Origin: Anaeramoeba flamelloides
Taxonomy: Eukaryota; Metamonada; Anaeramoebidae
Length of the DNA: 64,000 nt
Reading direction: 5' to 3'
Assembly: GCA_027625915.1 (NCBI GenBank)
Contig: JANTQA010000040.1
Span: 2,294,001-2,358,000 of the forward strand
Every line of letters begins with the position of its first letter. Position 1 is the stretch's first letter. Of this stretch, positions 50,601 through 63,781 are shown one piece after another. A model generated the notes under the pieces. That model was not told where the DNA came from and ran no database searches. It saw only the letters and a program-made list of their open reading frames with translations. Position numbers and translations under genes: made by a program.

Positions 50601-53600
50601 CAAATTAACAAAATCTAGCTTATTTTTGTTAACGGCCTCAATTAAAATTTTATTTTGCGAAACCCAATTGATATCGCCAATTTTTTGATTTACCAATTTA
50701 AAGGAATCAATAATTATCATTTCGATTACGCTGTAATATTTTTCCATTTCTTTTTTTGATTCCTTGTTGCTTTTAACGATTCTATGTAATGACCTTAAGG
50801 CAATATATATTTTGAATTGTGATTTTTTATCATTTTGAAGTAATTTGAAAATTATTTCCTTGATTGCATAATCAAAGTTATACTTGCTAATAGACACTAT
50901 CACATCAATTAATTCCTTTACACATTGCATTTTAATTTTGCTATTGAGTTTTTTAAAGGAAATTAAAAATATTTGATTATAAATTTGATCAAGATAATCT
51001 TCTGTTTCCTTACCATCCACGTTTCGAATCGTTAATGTTTCAATAAACCGATGGCTACATTCTAGAATTTGTTTATAATTTGATTTGTTTGAAATTAGCC
51101 TCTTAATTAATTGGAAAAAGGGTTTGCATTGCTGTCGGAAATCTTGTTCTCGTAAAAAGCCCAGACATGATGTCATTAATTTAAGTCCATTAATTTTATT
51201 TTGTTTATAACTTGTGTTTTTCTTCAAGTATTCTACAGATAATCTTATTAATGAAAGAATTTTTTCTTTCCATTTTTTATTATCCTCATTTTCTTCTTGC
51301 CTTTTGTCTTTTTTTTTGTTTTTCCGTTTGCTTTTGGTTTTGGAGTTTTTTTTTTGTTTGGTTTTCGTTTTCTTTTTCTTTGCTTTGTTGCCATTCTTAT
51401 TTTTTGATTCTTGGAACGTAAAATAAAGACTATTCGAAATACAGTCCAGCGAAATTCTTTTTGAATAAGTTTCTAAAAATGCCAATAAATCAAGTGTCGT
51501 TTTCAAATCGTCTTCTGGTTGTAAACAAATATAATTAAAGATACTACTAAACGCGATCGGATCGAATTTCTTTTGTCCAACTAAATCTAATACAGATTTT
51601 TTAAAATAATTGCAAATTTGTCGAAATGATTTGGCAAATATTATTTGGATTAATTTCCCATATTGGTTCAATAAATTTGAACAATTTAATAATTTTTTTT
51701 GCTTTCTTATGAAATTTTTGTTTTGGGAATAAATTTCCAAATATTGCGAAACACATAAATTTAAATAAAATTGAAGTGTCATTAAAGACGTTTCACCTTT
51801 ATATTTTTCAAAAAGCTGAAGCGCAGTGAAAATAAATACAGTTTCAATTCCTACATTTTTTAATTGATCTAAATGAATTGATTTGTCTATTTTTGTTTGA
51901 TCATAACTTTACAGATGAGTGTTTTTTTTTATTTGTGATTTGTTTTTTGTTGTTTGTTTGTTGTTTGTTGTTTGTGTGTTTGTTGTTTTTTGTTTGTTGT
52001 TTGTTGTTTGTTGTTTTTTGTTTTTTGTGTTTTGTGTTTTATGTATAATTTTTAAAAGAAATGAAAAAAAAAAAATGAATTAATTTTTCTTTTTTTAAGA
52101 GTTTTAAGTTATTTTGCAAAAAGTGAAAAACACTTTTCTATTATTGAAAAAAATACTAGATATGAAAATAATTCCTGGCAAGATTTTTAATTGTTAATAT
52201 TTTGGAAAATTGTTGTGTAATCGCTAATATTTAAAATCAAATCCTTTTTTTATAAATAACCAAATTTTTTATAAAACAAGTAATGAACCTTCCTAAAGTT
52301 CATTAAAGTGAGGTGTCTATAGAATATTCAAGTAATTGTTTGATAACTGTAATAAGTAGATCTACTTATTTTCAAAAACAAAAGAGTTTTCTAGAGCTTT
52401 TCTAGAGTTTGGAAAATGATAATTTTTATTCTTATTTTTTTGATTGATTGAATAGTGTTTTGAAAAAGTGTAATTTAATTAATCATAATTTGAATAAGTG
52501 ACTGGGTTATAATTAAAAAAAGTCTGATTCTTAAATAAAACAAATTCTGAATCAATTAAACAACAATTTCCCTAATATCAACAATTAAAAATCGTGTCAG
52601 GTATTATTTTCATTTCCTGTATTTTTTTAATACTTTAATTTTTATAATTCATCTTAAAACTGATTCTTTTCAAGCCATTAAACATATTTATAAATATTAT
52701 GAAACAAAGTTTTATTTTCACTTTTTAAAAACGACTTGAGAAAGATTGTCGTAAATTAAGAAAAAACTATCGATATAAAAAAAAGAGAAGAAAAATAGGA
52801 AAATGAAGAAAAAATTAATTTCCATTTATTATCCAAATACCAGTATATTAATTGTTCAAAGTTTTTAATTATATATCTTTCGCTACAATTTCAGTATTTT
52901 TTATTTTTTCGAATTTTCAATAATTGACACCAAAAATAATATTGCCTCATTTGTTATTATTAAAAATTGAAAGGGAAATGTTGATCAATAAACTAATAAA
53001 GGAAAAAAATTCAAATATAATAAACTGAAACATTTTTTGTTTATTGTGACAAAGCATTATTAAAAGTTTATTAATTTGGAATTGAATGAAGAGTTACTCG
53101 TCAAAATTTGAATTTAACAATATTAAAAAAGTTTAGATACTCAGTTTTTTGATCATAAGAGATTTATACAAAATAGATTTGTTTTGAAAAACAAAATGAC
53201 CATGAAATACTACAATTTTTCGAAAAATAAGAAGATATTTATTTTTTTTGGAAAATTTTTTTAGTAAACTACCCTTACAATTTCAAATTCTAAAGGATAA
53301 AACCTTATTTAGTTTAGAGTAAGACTGGAAAACGGGATTTAATTGCTTTTTTTGAAGTAAAATTTTTCTTTTAAAAAATTAGTTCTTTAATATACATCGG
53401 GGATTTGGTACTCATTTTGATTAATGAGATTTACTTTTTGAGATTATTTTTTACCAAGTGGGTTTTAAAAATTACAAATTCACATCGGAAATAAAACCGT
53501 TTGTGACTTGAATGTTTGGTAGTAATTATATTTTATCTTTTTTTGGTTGAAGAGGATAAACAAATAAGATAAATTTAATTTTCTGAACTCATAGAAAGAA

Positions 53601-55941
53601 TAGTTTAATTTCAATTTTGGTTTTAAAAATCGTTTTGTTTTGGTAGTGTGTGTTCCACCTAGGTACAGAAAAAAAGGGGTTATATTTTTTCAAGAAAAAA
53701 ATTTAAATGAAATTTCTATTTTTACAAAAAAATAAAATGGTTTTCTTTATTTCTTCAAATTTCTGATAAAAAACAAGTGAATTCTCACCCTTTTTGACTG
53801 ATCTTTAAATTAATTTGATTTTAGTACTGTTGTCAAAATAAAGCGTGCAAAATATTGTAGTCAAAATAATAAGTGCAGGAAGGTTTAATCCGTGTTTCAA
53901 AATAAAAAGCGTGTTTTTTTGTTATAGAAGACCTATACTTTAATTGATCAAAGAAACCAACAATAAACATGAATTAAATATGGTATTGGTTTCTTAAAGT
54001 TCTATTATTTAAAAAGAAATTCTAAAAATAAAGGATCAAATTTTAAAAAATTTATCTCAAAAAATAGAGAGTAAATTTTTACAATCTTGAAAAAACATTA
54101 AAATTCTCAAAAAAAATTTGAGAAAATTATGAAAAAATTTGAACAGATTTCTTTCCTAAATTAAAAGTAACTTTTAATATTCAAGAAGTTTGCTGTTAAA
54201 AACGAGTTTAACTTAGGTATACTATTGGGTAGCAAATTAAATATTGCATTTGAAAATGAAAGAAAAAAAAGCACGGATAATATATTTGAGACACAGATTA
54301 TGGTCGTTGGGCAATGTATTATTTTGATCACTATAACTCAATTATCATAAAACTTTGTCAATATTTTTATTTTTTTTCAATTATTAGAAAAAGATTATGG
54401 GGGTTTGTTGAGCCAAAATAGTGAATCGAGAATTGGTTTTAACAATATTATAATCAAATTTAGATGTTTATATTTATTAAAAAAAATTCTTTAATAAAAG
54501 TATTCTCATCGTATATTAAGACATATGAATGTGTGTTTTTCCAAAAAATATGTCACTTTTCCTTGACACTCGTAGATGGGCTGTACATATATTCGAATTC
54601 TTAAGTAACATTTTGCTATATTTAAAAATGTACTGAAAATATTTGCTGAAGAAAGAGAAATTGGAAAATCGAAAATAATTTTTTAAAAAAACAAACAAAT
54701 CCAAACACCCCAAATAGTTTATTAAATAGAATTTGTTGCTATTTGTAAACATCTAATATACTATCAAGTTTACTGTATCCTTGTGAGCACAGACCAGAAA
54801 AGTGTCATCTTTTTTGGAAAAACACAAATTAATCAAAAAAAAAACTTTGAAAATTTATACATCATTTTTTACACTTGCAAAACAAATAATAATTTTTCAC
54901 AAAAAAAAATTTCTTTCATAAAAAGAAACACATTCAACCTTCACCGTGCAGTAGTTTGCTGTAGTGTAATTTTAACTTTGTGTTATTTAATCAGCAGATT
55001 TTTCCTTTTTATGAGAAAATTTGAAAAAATAACAGAAGAGAAAAAATAGGGATTGAGAAGTAATTTAATTCTATTGTACGAATTATAAGTTCAAAAGTAA
55101 CCCTTCACTAAAAATATATCCCAGCCTTCACATTAAATTCTTTCTAATCCTCATCAGATCTCTTTGTTCTTTAAAAATGTTTAGGGATTTTTTTATTCGC
55201 ATTAATTCATTTCCAGAAAAGCATTTTTTTTTTTTGGTTTGTTGTGTTTGGTTATTACGAAACAATTTCTTTTTGGGTAACAAATTGAGAAGAAAGATCA
55301 AAAAAAAAAAGAAAAAATAATACTTTATTCCCCTTTAATGTTTACTCAAAAAACTTTTTTTCTTTTCAATTTTTTTTTTTGGTTGTTATTTGAGGGGTGT
55401 TGAAAATTGAAAATATTTTTGTTTTTTGTTCAAAGAACGAACTGAAAAAAAATTAAGAAACAAATAACCTTTTTTTTTTTTTTTCTTTTTTAATTTAAAT
55501 CAAAATCAAATTTAATTTGAAGGAAACTTAGAAGATAAATAGGAAAATGTTCTGATCAATGAATCAGCAAAACAAGAAAATAAAAATAAAAATAAAAAAA
55601 AAAACAACTTTGAAAAGTGGGACTTACAATTTTGGAGAAATTGTAGAATCAATAATTCTTGAAGAACCTCTTGTTTTCAAAATCTTCTTTTTGTTTCTTG
55701 TCATTATTGGAGTAATTTTTTTTTGTCTCCATTCCAAAAGTGATTGACAAATCTGATCAAAATTGTTGGTTGCTATTGAAGAGAGGGTTTCGATTGTTCT
55801 TACTAAAATTTTGTTTGAAGAAACGTTAAACTTGGTAATGTTCTCAACTTTGGAACACTCTGAGACATAAGAGTTTGATATTTGTGTAAATCTGTTGAAG
55901 ACCTGCTGCAGAATATCCTGTGTGGTGGAGTCTTTTGACAT
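44670..55941 (-). CDS. Furry/Tao3/Mor2 family scaffold protein
   Basis: The main exon, 51855 or so to 44670, encodes 2370 residues from its first ATG (51782). A separate N-terminal exon, 55941-55628 (GTAAGT donor), encodes residues 1-104 and holds the Furry motif ETLSSIATNNFDQICQSLL then EWR. Matches to Furry in the main exon: FDYAIKEIIFKLL (about 303), FPEYRACVLQEYGLFINRI (442), LGYIIPWVKQFEFD (about 1287), LWSALASKPKN (about 1332) and W...KCNQIYRNLI. The rest is HEAT-like helices with Asn/Lys/Ser inserts, a (KQ)n run, a C-terminal coiled coil and an acidic tail. Furry proteins scaffold NDR/LATS-type kinases with Mob proteins in cell polarity. The first exon ends in phase 2 while the main exon seems to need phase 1, so at least one short exon between them is unresolved. 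Confidence 0.88.
49970..50040 (-). repeat. coding (CTTTTG)n hexamer, poly-KQ
   Basis: About 12 tandem hexamers on the plus strand, read as CAAAAG on the coding strand and encoding Gln-Lys repeats inside the Furry-like protein. The repeat preserves frame, being a multiple of three. Confidence 0.9.
51856..55627 (-). other. Furry 5' intron region, about 3.8 kb
   Basis: Separates the N-terminal exon from the long exon. It probably contains at least one short unidentified exon. It includes a TTTG/TTG-rich run at 51925-52035 and a ~55-bp match (54205-54270) to 41540-41600. Frames at 54516 and 54783 have no Furry similarity that I can see. A T7 run lies at 51856-51862 next to the start of the long exon. 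Confidence 0.6.
51925..52035. repeat. TTTGTTG-type simple repeat
   Basis: An irregular array of TTTG and TTG units on the plus strand, AAC-rich on the transcribed strand, just upstream of the long Furry exon. Confidence 0.8.
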
Positions 55942-58900
55942 TTATTAAGTTGAGAAAGTCAAAAAAATGTTTATGAGAGAATACATGATTGGTAAGATGG
56001 GATCAAAGTGTTCTTGTGTCATTTCTTCATCCATATTTTTTGTATTTGGTTTTGTCAAATTAATAAAGGAAAATTTTTTACTTTAATTTACAAAATCTTT
56101 TTGCTAAATATTGGATTGAAGAAAAACTCAAAGATCTTTATGAAATTGAATAAAAATGATATTTTAAGACATTTAAAGAAACTTACTTAAAGGACTTTGA
56201 TACAAAATTTTTGTACGGCATTTTTACGATTATTTTCCATTAAAAAATTTAAATTTTTAGTTCACATTCCAAAATATTTTTCTATTAAAGTTAAAAGAAA
56301 ATCAAACAATCTTTACAACATCGTTTAGAAATGATATTTTTAGACAACAAATTAAACTACCTTCTTGGAATCTAAGACAAATTTTTTACTCTTTTATTTT
56401 GATTGTAACAGTTATAATTAATATAATTTTTGTACCTTGAATTAAAAATTTTCAGATATGAATTGGAAAATAACAGTATGTAAAAAGTTAAGTTAAGTTT
56501 ATCTGATTTTGGGAAAGTAAATAATTTGTTATTAAGAATTCTTGAATTACATAAAAAATGACTACAAATAAAACTGGACATCCTATTGTCCAATCTTAAA
56601 CCCATAAATATCCAAAACATGGAAGATATAATTTTTTTACTCAATTGAAAATATCATTGGTATTTGCCGTAACTAATGGTAAAATTTTTTACTTTCTTTT
56701 CATTATCCTTCCTTTTGTAAAGATAATTTTTAAATTTTTCTAAAATATTTTTATTTTAATATTTTATTATCAATTATTTGTAAAATATCCGATAGAATAA
56801 ATATACACTGGGAATAATAAAAATTAAATACATCCACGGAACGTTTAATATCTTTATAGATATCTATCAATATTGCCACTTCATTATTTATTAATAATTT
56901 TTTATTTTATTTAGTAATTGTATTTTATTATTTGTTACCAAAAAAGAAATATTATAATTATTTTGAATCTGAAAATTTTTCTTGTTTATTAAAAAAATTT
57001 TGATTTAGATTTTACCTTTTTTCATTTAAATTTCCATTAAAATCACCACCAATTTGTAAAAACATGTAACTGATATCGAGTTTAATATTTATATATATTT
57101 TTTTTTAAAAAATGCCAATAAAATGGGATATCATCGACAAATAATAATAATAATAAAATATCCATAAAAAATCTTTTCAAGATAAATATTTCTCCGATAA
57201 AATTGATTAAAATATGCTTGAATAATAATTTGACCCTTCTTATTCTTTAATTTTCCATTTGATTTTTTAACTATTAGGTTATAATTTATAATAAATTGAT
57301 TTTGGTGATATTTTTGATACTTGGTTTCACAAATATCTATCTTAGGAATTCTAAAATAAATACAATTTCAAATATTTTGTCCCACCTGAAAAAAAAAAAA
57401 AATTGAAAAAAAGAAAAAAAATAATCTTTAGGATTCAAGAACAATGATTAATTAAATCTGAATTTCAAATTCAATTTTAAATCATCCCAAATATATAAAA
57501 AATTGATGTTTTTGCAATTAAAAAAATAGACAAAAATCAAAAACTAAAAAAAAATGAGTGACAATTTTTGAAATGAGAATTATGGTTTTTTTAATACTGA
57601 AATTTCATAAAAAAAACTTTGTAATGAGATTTTTGCTAATTATTTAAATTCATTTTAAAAGACATTCCATAGTATCAATTTTCTATATGATTGGTTAATT
57701 TTTCAAAGATCTTTTTTATTTACACTTGATCATTTTCAAAAAAAAAAAATGAAAAAGAAAAAAAAAACGAAAATAAAAATGATTCTTCTCGAAAAATTTT
57801 AAAAAACAAAACAAAAAATTTTAAAAATTAGAATTAATGTTTTATATCTAAAAATTGAAAGAAAAAAAAATTGCTAAGAATCTGAAATAAAACCACAGAA
57901 CCACCCCCCAATAATAATTAAAAGCGAGTTAAAATTGTTGGAAAATAGCTTTATTCAAAAAATTTTCTTTTATATATATTATGTGGCACAAAATTTACTA
58001 ATTTTTGTCACCAATTATTATACAGCCTTTTATTTAGTTACCTTATACTCCCATTACGACATCCATACACATTTAGGCTAGACTGAAAACAGTCAAAATC
58101 AGCAATATTTTCATTTTATTGTTATTTTTCCCCTGATAAAAATTTGGTAAATTAGGAAGAGACTTACAATGTAAAAAGATCAAGTGGAGAATTGCTAATA
58201 CTTAGAAACCATAACACGAAAGTATGGGTAACTTGAAAAGAAAAAAAGAAAACGCACATCTAAAGAAATAATCAAGGATTGCAACAAACGAGACTAAACG
58301 AAAAAGAAAAAAACAACAATTAAACTTCATCACCCAATTGAACATTTGTCATCAACTAACTATTATTACAAGATTTTTAAAAAAATATTTTATCTGTGAT
58401 TTTTGTGTTTTTTTTGATTAAAGATATCAATTTTATTTTTTTTTTTGATTTTTTACCCATTTAATCTTATAAACTCTTTTCAAACTTGATTTTTTTCTTT
58501 ATTTTTTTGTTTTTTAGACTTTTTACGTTCTTACTTTTTTTCTTCTTTTTTCAATTTTATGTTTTTACCTTTTAAATCATAAAGATAATTTGTGTATGAA
58601 CTTCCTCAGGATAATTGTAAAACCTATGATTTTACATTTAGATTACAGCTTTTAGAAATTTCCGTAAAAGTAACATTTTAAGTTATATTTACAACACACT
58701 CAATAATAATGCTAAATTGTATATTTTTTTTGGATTATTTTGAAAAAAAAACCCCATTACATTATAAAAAAGTGATCATATAAAAAAAATGAGGATTTCC
58801 TTGATAATAAAAAATAATTTCAGAAGTTGCCGAAGAAATGATTAACAAAAATTTGATTCAATAAACACTAACCTTCAGATCATCACAAATAAAGAAAAAC

Positions 58901-59940
58901 AAAAATCTAGTTTTTATTTAGTTCATCACTCTTTTCACTTGTTCATTTTTGACATGCTTATTTCCTCTTTAAGGGTCTAGTCATTTACCGTGAAAAGGCA
59001 CCATACTCAAGGGGTGACCTGAGACCAAAAAGGGTATTGTGAAATTGGCCTTCTTTTGGTTGAAAAAATTCAAATAACAAAAAAAAAAATTCCATTAGGA
59101 TCTCTTTGAAAAAAAATTCAACGAAGAAAAAGAGTTCTCAATTTCAAAAAATCAAAATTTTAAAAAAAAAAATTAATCTTTTTCTATTTCCAAATGGTTA
59201 AATTTCTTTAATTTAAAACAAATTGATTTCTTGTATTTCGCAATCAATTTTATTCGATTTAGTCTGATTTGTGGTTATTTTAAACCCCTCTAAATTTGAC
59301 CAAGTAAGGATTAGGTAATAGTCTTTCAATAAAAATAATTCATTTGAAAAAAGAAAAAAAAGAAAAAAAAAAGTCACCAAGATCTCAAAAAGCGCCAAAG
59401 AGCGACACTTCAAAACTGACATAGTTGTTTTCAGAATTGTAATTCAAGACCATTCTAATTGGAAATTGAGTGTCGCTCTTTTGCGCTTTTTTCTAAAAAT
59501 GTCCTCATTTTTGGTTGTTGATTTTTGGAGATCGATCATACATCATTTGTTGGTTGGTTTTTGATTGGTGTTAGGTCCTCAATAAAATTACTAAAAAGTT
59601 TTTTTCCATTTCAGAATAAAAAATTTCACCGTAATGACTCTACCCTTAATTATGATCTTTGAAAATAAATTGTTTTTTTTTAAAGAAAATCAAAAAAAAA
59701 AAAAACACCATTTTATTTATTCGCTTCAAAAAAGACAGAAAAATTAATGACAACTAAAGCAAAAGTATTCCAAAAACATTTTTTTAACAATTAGGACTTG
59801 AATGCAAATTCCATTTTTATTAATTTTTTTAAAAAATTCTTTGAAATTTTGAACAAGTTGTACTGATCAAGCTTATAAATGAAAAGAAAATATTGGACAA
59901 CCAATGTTGAAATTTTAATGATGATATTGATTCTTTAATC
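55942..59940. other. AT-rich intergenic region
   Basis: Between the Furry start and the end of the 60-kb gene. It holds the TTAA-flanked element at 58973-59645. The patches at 58020-58100 and 58190-58330 are slightly less AT-rich but show no readable frame. Nothing else is supported. Confidence 0.55.
58973..59645. mobile_element. TTAA-flanked inverted-repeat element E, copy 1
   Basis: 673 bp between two TTAA tetranucleotides (58969-58972 and 59646-59649). The ends are inverted: left GGGTCTAGTCATTTACCGTG, and right (reverse complement) GGGTAGAGTCATTACGGTGA. An internal palindrome pairs GCGCCAAAGAGCGACACT with AGTGTCGCTCTTTTGCGC. There is no transposase frame, so it is non-autonomous. The right half has a second copy at 63782-64000. 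TTAA flanks suggest piggyBac-type insertion, but piggyBac ends usually start CCC, so the class is uncertain. Confidence 0.7.
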
Positions 59941-61874
59941 TTAGACAGTATAAATGAAACTAATTTTTTTAAAGACATGATCTTTTGGGAGATCCCATAG
60001 GAAGACAAGTCCCGAATGAGATTGAGGAAAATTCTTTTTATTTATTAATAATTTATTATTATTAACAATGAACAAACAACCATCTTTATACCAATAAATA
60101 TTGAATAGACGATATATTATACATTCCAATGGAAACAATAATTTATAAATTTTTTTGGTTAAAGGTATTTAGACCTTGATTTAAAAGATTAATTACAAAA
60201 TTTATGACTAATTTTAAACTTTTGAGATTAATTATTTCATATTTTAATGAAATTGATTCCATTAAATGCAACCTTTTTCTTTTGCTTATTTTAAAGCGGT
60301 TTCTTGATATTATTGATTTGATCTTGTTTGAAGATAGCATCAAATTTTGAATAAAATCTAAAAAAACTTTGTATCCAAGTTCTGAGTATACTTGCAAAGT
60401 TTCTTCAATTTCTTTCCTTTCAATATACAAGTCATTAAAACTGGATCTATTATTAAAGCTATCAACAGAACTAGAATTAGTTTGAGTTTTCGATTGCTTG
60501 TTTAATTTTAATTGCTCGATCGTTCTCTTTTTTAATTTCAATAAGTACACATATGCAGGCTCACGTAATCTTTCCAAGTCATCGTCTAAATTTGCAAACG
60601 CATTATTTGATTCGTTATTGAATTTCAAGATAAAGCTGCCAAGATCTTGATTTTTAAAAAATAAGACACAAGGATTGAATTCAAGACAAAATTCTTCAAT
60701 TAATTGTAATAGATGCAGAAATGTTAATCTTGATTTTTCGAACCAAAAAATTGGAAACACAGGATAAAATAGATTAAAGCAAGCACGGAAAAATTTGAAA
60801 TATAATTGAATCGCCAAAACAAAGAGTGAACAGTTAATTGAAAGAACTAATAATAAACAATTTGCAAAAAATGAATACACTAATAGGACTTTTTTCATTA
60901 AGCAATCCTTCATCCTGAAAAGTGGATTTTTTTTTTTAGTTTTTGGTTTTACAATTGTGGAGGACATCCCAATTTCTTGGTCTTGGTAATTTTCTTTTTC
61001 TTTTTCTTTTTCTTTTTCTTTTTTGTTTTCTTTTTTGTTTTCTTTTTCTTTTTGGTTTTCTTTTTGTTTTTGGTTTTCTTTTTCTTTTTGGTTTTCTTTT
61101 TCTTGTTTTTGCTTTTCTTCGTGTTTGTTGATTTTGATCTTGTTGTGTTTTTTTTTGTTTGCTGTACGGCGAAGATTCATCCTAGTTTCTTCCATTTGTC
61201 TTATTTCTAATTCTTTGTCAATAGATTCTAAAATTTGTTCTAATTTCGAAATGTTTTGAAGTGGGTGATTAAAAAGGATTTGGAAATCATTTAAATCCTG
61301 GAATTCATTTTCTTGATCAGACGAGAAATATAAAAAAGGATCATCAGAAAATTCAATTTCAGAATAACTTTCACTTTCTAAGGTACTACTTAGAAGGCTT
61401 GGACAATTTTCTTGTAAAAACATTTTTGTTTGATCTAATTTGGAATACCCACCAACCCGGTATCTTTTTGGAACAATTTTAATTATCATTTTCATTATCG
61501 GTAGAAAAATTTGATCCAGAAATGAAAGAAGTGGATGGTAAACAAATAAAAGAAAAAGGTATACTTGATAAAACATTTCAAGTATTTTCTAATTTGGTGA
61601 TGTTTCAAGAATTGGGATTTGTATGAATAAAAAAAAAGAAAAAGCAAAAAAGAATTAGAAGCAATCGAAGGGAATAAAAAACAAAAAAAAAAGAAAAATA
61701 ACAAACAAATATCTTTGGCTTTTTTTTAATTGCTAATTGGATCTTGGTTATCGATTTGATGAAAGGTTTTAAAACATAAAAGGGTAATAGTTTGCTCAGT
61801 TTTTTGATCTTTCGGAAGGTACCATATTTGTTTAATCGGGAATCTTTTGAAAGCTTTTTTTTTGAAATTTTCAT
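59941..61874 (-). CDS. unrecognised membrane protein, KE-rich linker
   Basis: Exon 1 is 61874-61707 (ATG; GTTTGT donor). Exon 2 starts at 61588 after TTAG, in phase, and runs to a TAA at 60143, giving 537 residues. Residues 1-56 are basic. A hydrophobic stretch spans about 61-95 (FYQVYLFLLFVYHPLL). An acidic Ser-rich part follows. Residues 211-256 are almost pure Lys/Glu/Gln/Asn. Two adjacent hydrophobic segments lie at about 289-339, and a helical charged C-terminal third follows. A coding-quality frame continues after the stop (59941-60138; FNIYWYKDGCLF, HSGLVFLWDLPKDH). It would be continuous if the T7 run at 60150-60156 (plus strand) had six T, so the true C-terminus may be at 59941. No family recognised; membrane or lipid-droplet association is only a guess. 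Confidence 0.65.
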
Positions 61875-63145
61875 TTAACGTGGCTGATGAAAAATACAAA
61901 AAAATAAATATAGTATTAAATAAAATTCTGCAGACTCAAATAAGTCCTGACATGTTATTAATTGATAATAGTCGGAAAATTTTTGTGCAATTGTTTCATA
62001 ATTTCTTAACTTTAAGAATCAAATACTTTAAATTATAACTCGTCACTTTTTAGAATGATAATTAATTAAATTACAATATTTCAAAATACTATTCAATTAA
62101 ATAAAAAGCAAGAATAAAAATTATCATTTTCCGAACTCTAGCAAACATCATATAAAACTCTAATTTTTTTCAAAATCAATAGTTTGACTGTAGTTATCAA
62201 ATAATTAATAAAGTATTCTATATGCACTCCCACCTTAATTAACTTATGAAGACGTATTACTGAGACAATAAAAAAATTGTTAAGTTATAAAAAGGATTTG
62301 ATATAAATTTTACCTAAAATTAACTTTTAATAATGATATTAGGACTTTTTCTATTAATCGGATTCTTTCAATAATCGACTTTGGTTTTTTTAAAGTGAGA
62401 GACTAGATTTAGAAGTTTTGAATCTTCAAGTATTGTAAAAAAATAAAAAAAAAGGAAATACATTTGATTATTCAATTAATATGATATACCATTACTATAC
62501 ATAAAAAATTTTTCATAATTTTTTAAATATTTTAGGTATACTTCTATTTTTTCAATAAATTTTGATACTTTTACGATATATCCTGATAGGGTGGGTTTCT
62601 GGTAAAAAAAAAAATATGAGATTTTTAATATCAAAAATCTTAATTTAATGAAGGAATAAAAATATTTGTGGTTTTTTTTTTTTTTTTTTTTTGTTTTTGT
62701 GACAATGATATTAGATTTTTAAATATTTGTTTTTTCGTTAATATTTTTATACTATTATTTGATTATATATATTGTAATTTAAAGAGGAAATATATCAACG
62801 GTGATTAATCAATTTCGTCTCGCTCTACATAACAAAAAAATAAATATATAAATATTTAAAAAAAAAGTAAATTGGTATTTGAAAATTAACATATTGATTA
62901 AAAATAATTTAAAAAGTAAGTCGTTGATTTTGACACAATATGAATTTAAAAATCAAAAATTAAGGAATTTTTTTACCTTTCATTTTCATGAAATTGTGGG
63001 TAATTTACCATTTTTCTTTATTGAAGATTTAAAACTTTTTTTTTAACTTGTTGAATGGGGGGGTCACATATAATTTGACTAATTTTCGGTTTTGAAAAAA
63101 ATAAATAAATAGAATAAAATATTGGTCAAAAGTATATTCTTTATA

Positions 63146-63343
63146 CAGGCAGTTTCACTTTTAAGGAACAAACTTTCAACGAAATTTAAGGCACGATAAA
63201 AAACTTAAATTAAGGCACAAAATTCAGATTCTAGTAAAATAAATTGTAAAAAAAAAAAATTACAAATTTTGTGTCTTAATTTGAGATTTTTTTTGTGCCT
63301 TAAATTTTGTTGAAAGTTTGTGCCTTAAAAGTGAAACTGACTG
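63146..63343. mobile_element. 198-bp TA-flanked MITE (Tc1/mariner-like)
   Basis: The ends begin CAGGCAGTTTCACTTTTAAG on the left and, as reverse complement, CAGTCAGTTTCACTTTTAAG on the right. The arms stay complementary for about 80 bp at high identity. A short loop contains an A12 run. Both sides abut TA (63144-63145 and 63344-63345), matching a TA target-site duplication. There is no coding capacity. The CAGT-like end plus TA duplication fits Tc1/mariner-derived MITEs. Confidence 0.75.
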
Positions 63344-63781
63344 TAAATTATCAAAACCCGATGCATTTTCCCCTAATTATTAATGATAATCAGTAATTTC
63401 GATGTAAGAATAAACATAGTGTGTTTGAGTATAGTAATTTTCTTGTGTTTTAATATTAAAAAAAAATCAAATGAAAAATTATAAACAAAAATTAAAAAAA
63501 AATTAAAAAAGTAAAAAAAAAAATAATAATCAGAAAAACAAAAAAAAAAATCACAGGAAGGTTTCATTTTATTTTAATTGGTAATTAGTTTGAAAGATAA
63601 AATAACAAAATAAAAAGGTCTGATTAATGAAGAATGCTAAAAAATTACAATAACAACCCTTTTATTTTTGATCTATGTTGTTTATTCATAAAAGTTCATT
63701 TTTTATTTTCTACTTGGATGTAATTATTAAGGAATTAACATGATTTATTTACTTCTTTTTGTAGAAATTTATTTTCTTTAA

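Noticed and set aside
59213-59422. 69-codon minus-strand frame
   Set aside because: Lies within element E and its internal palindrome; not coding-like.
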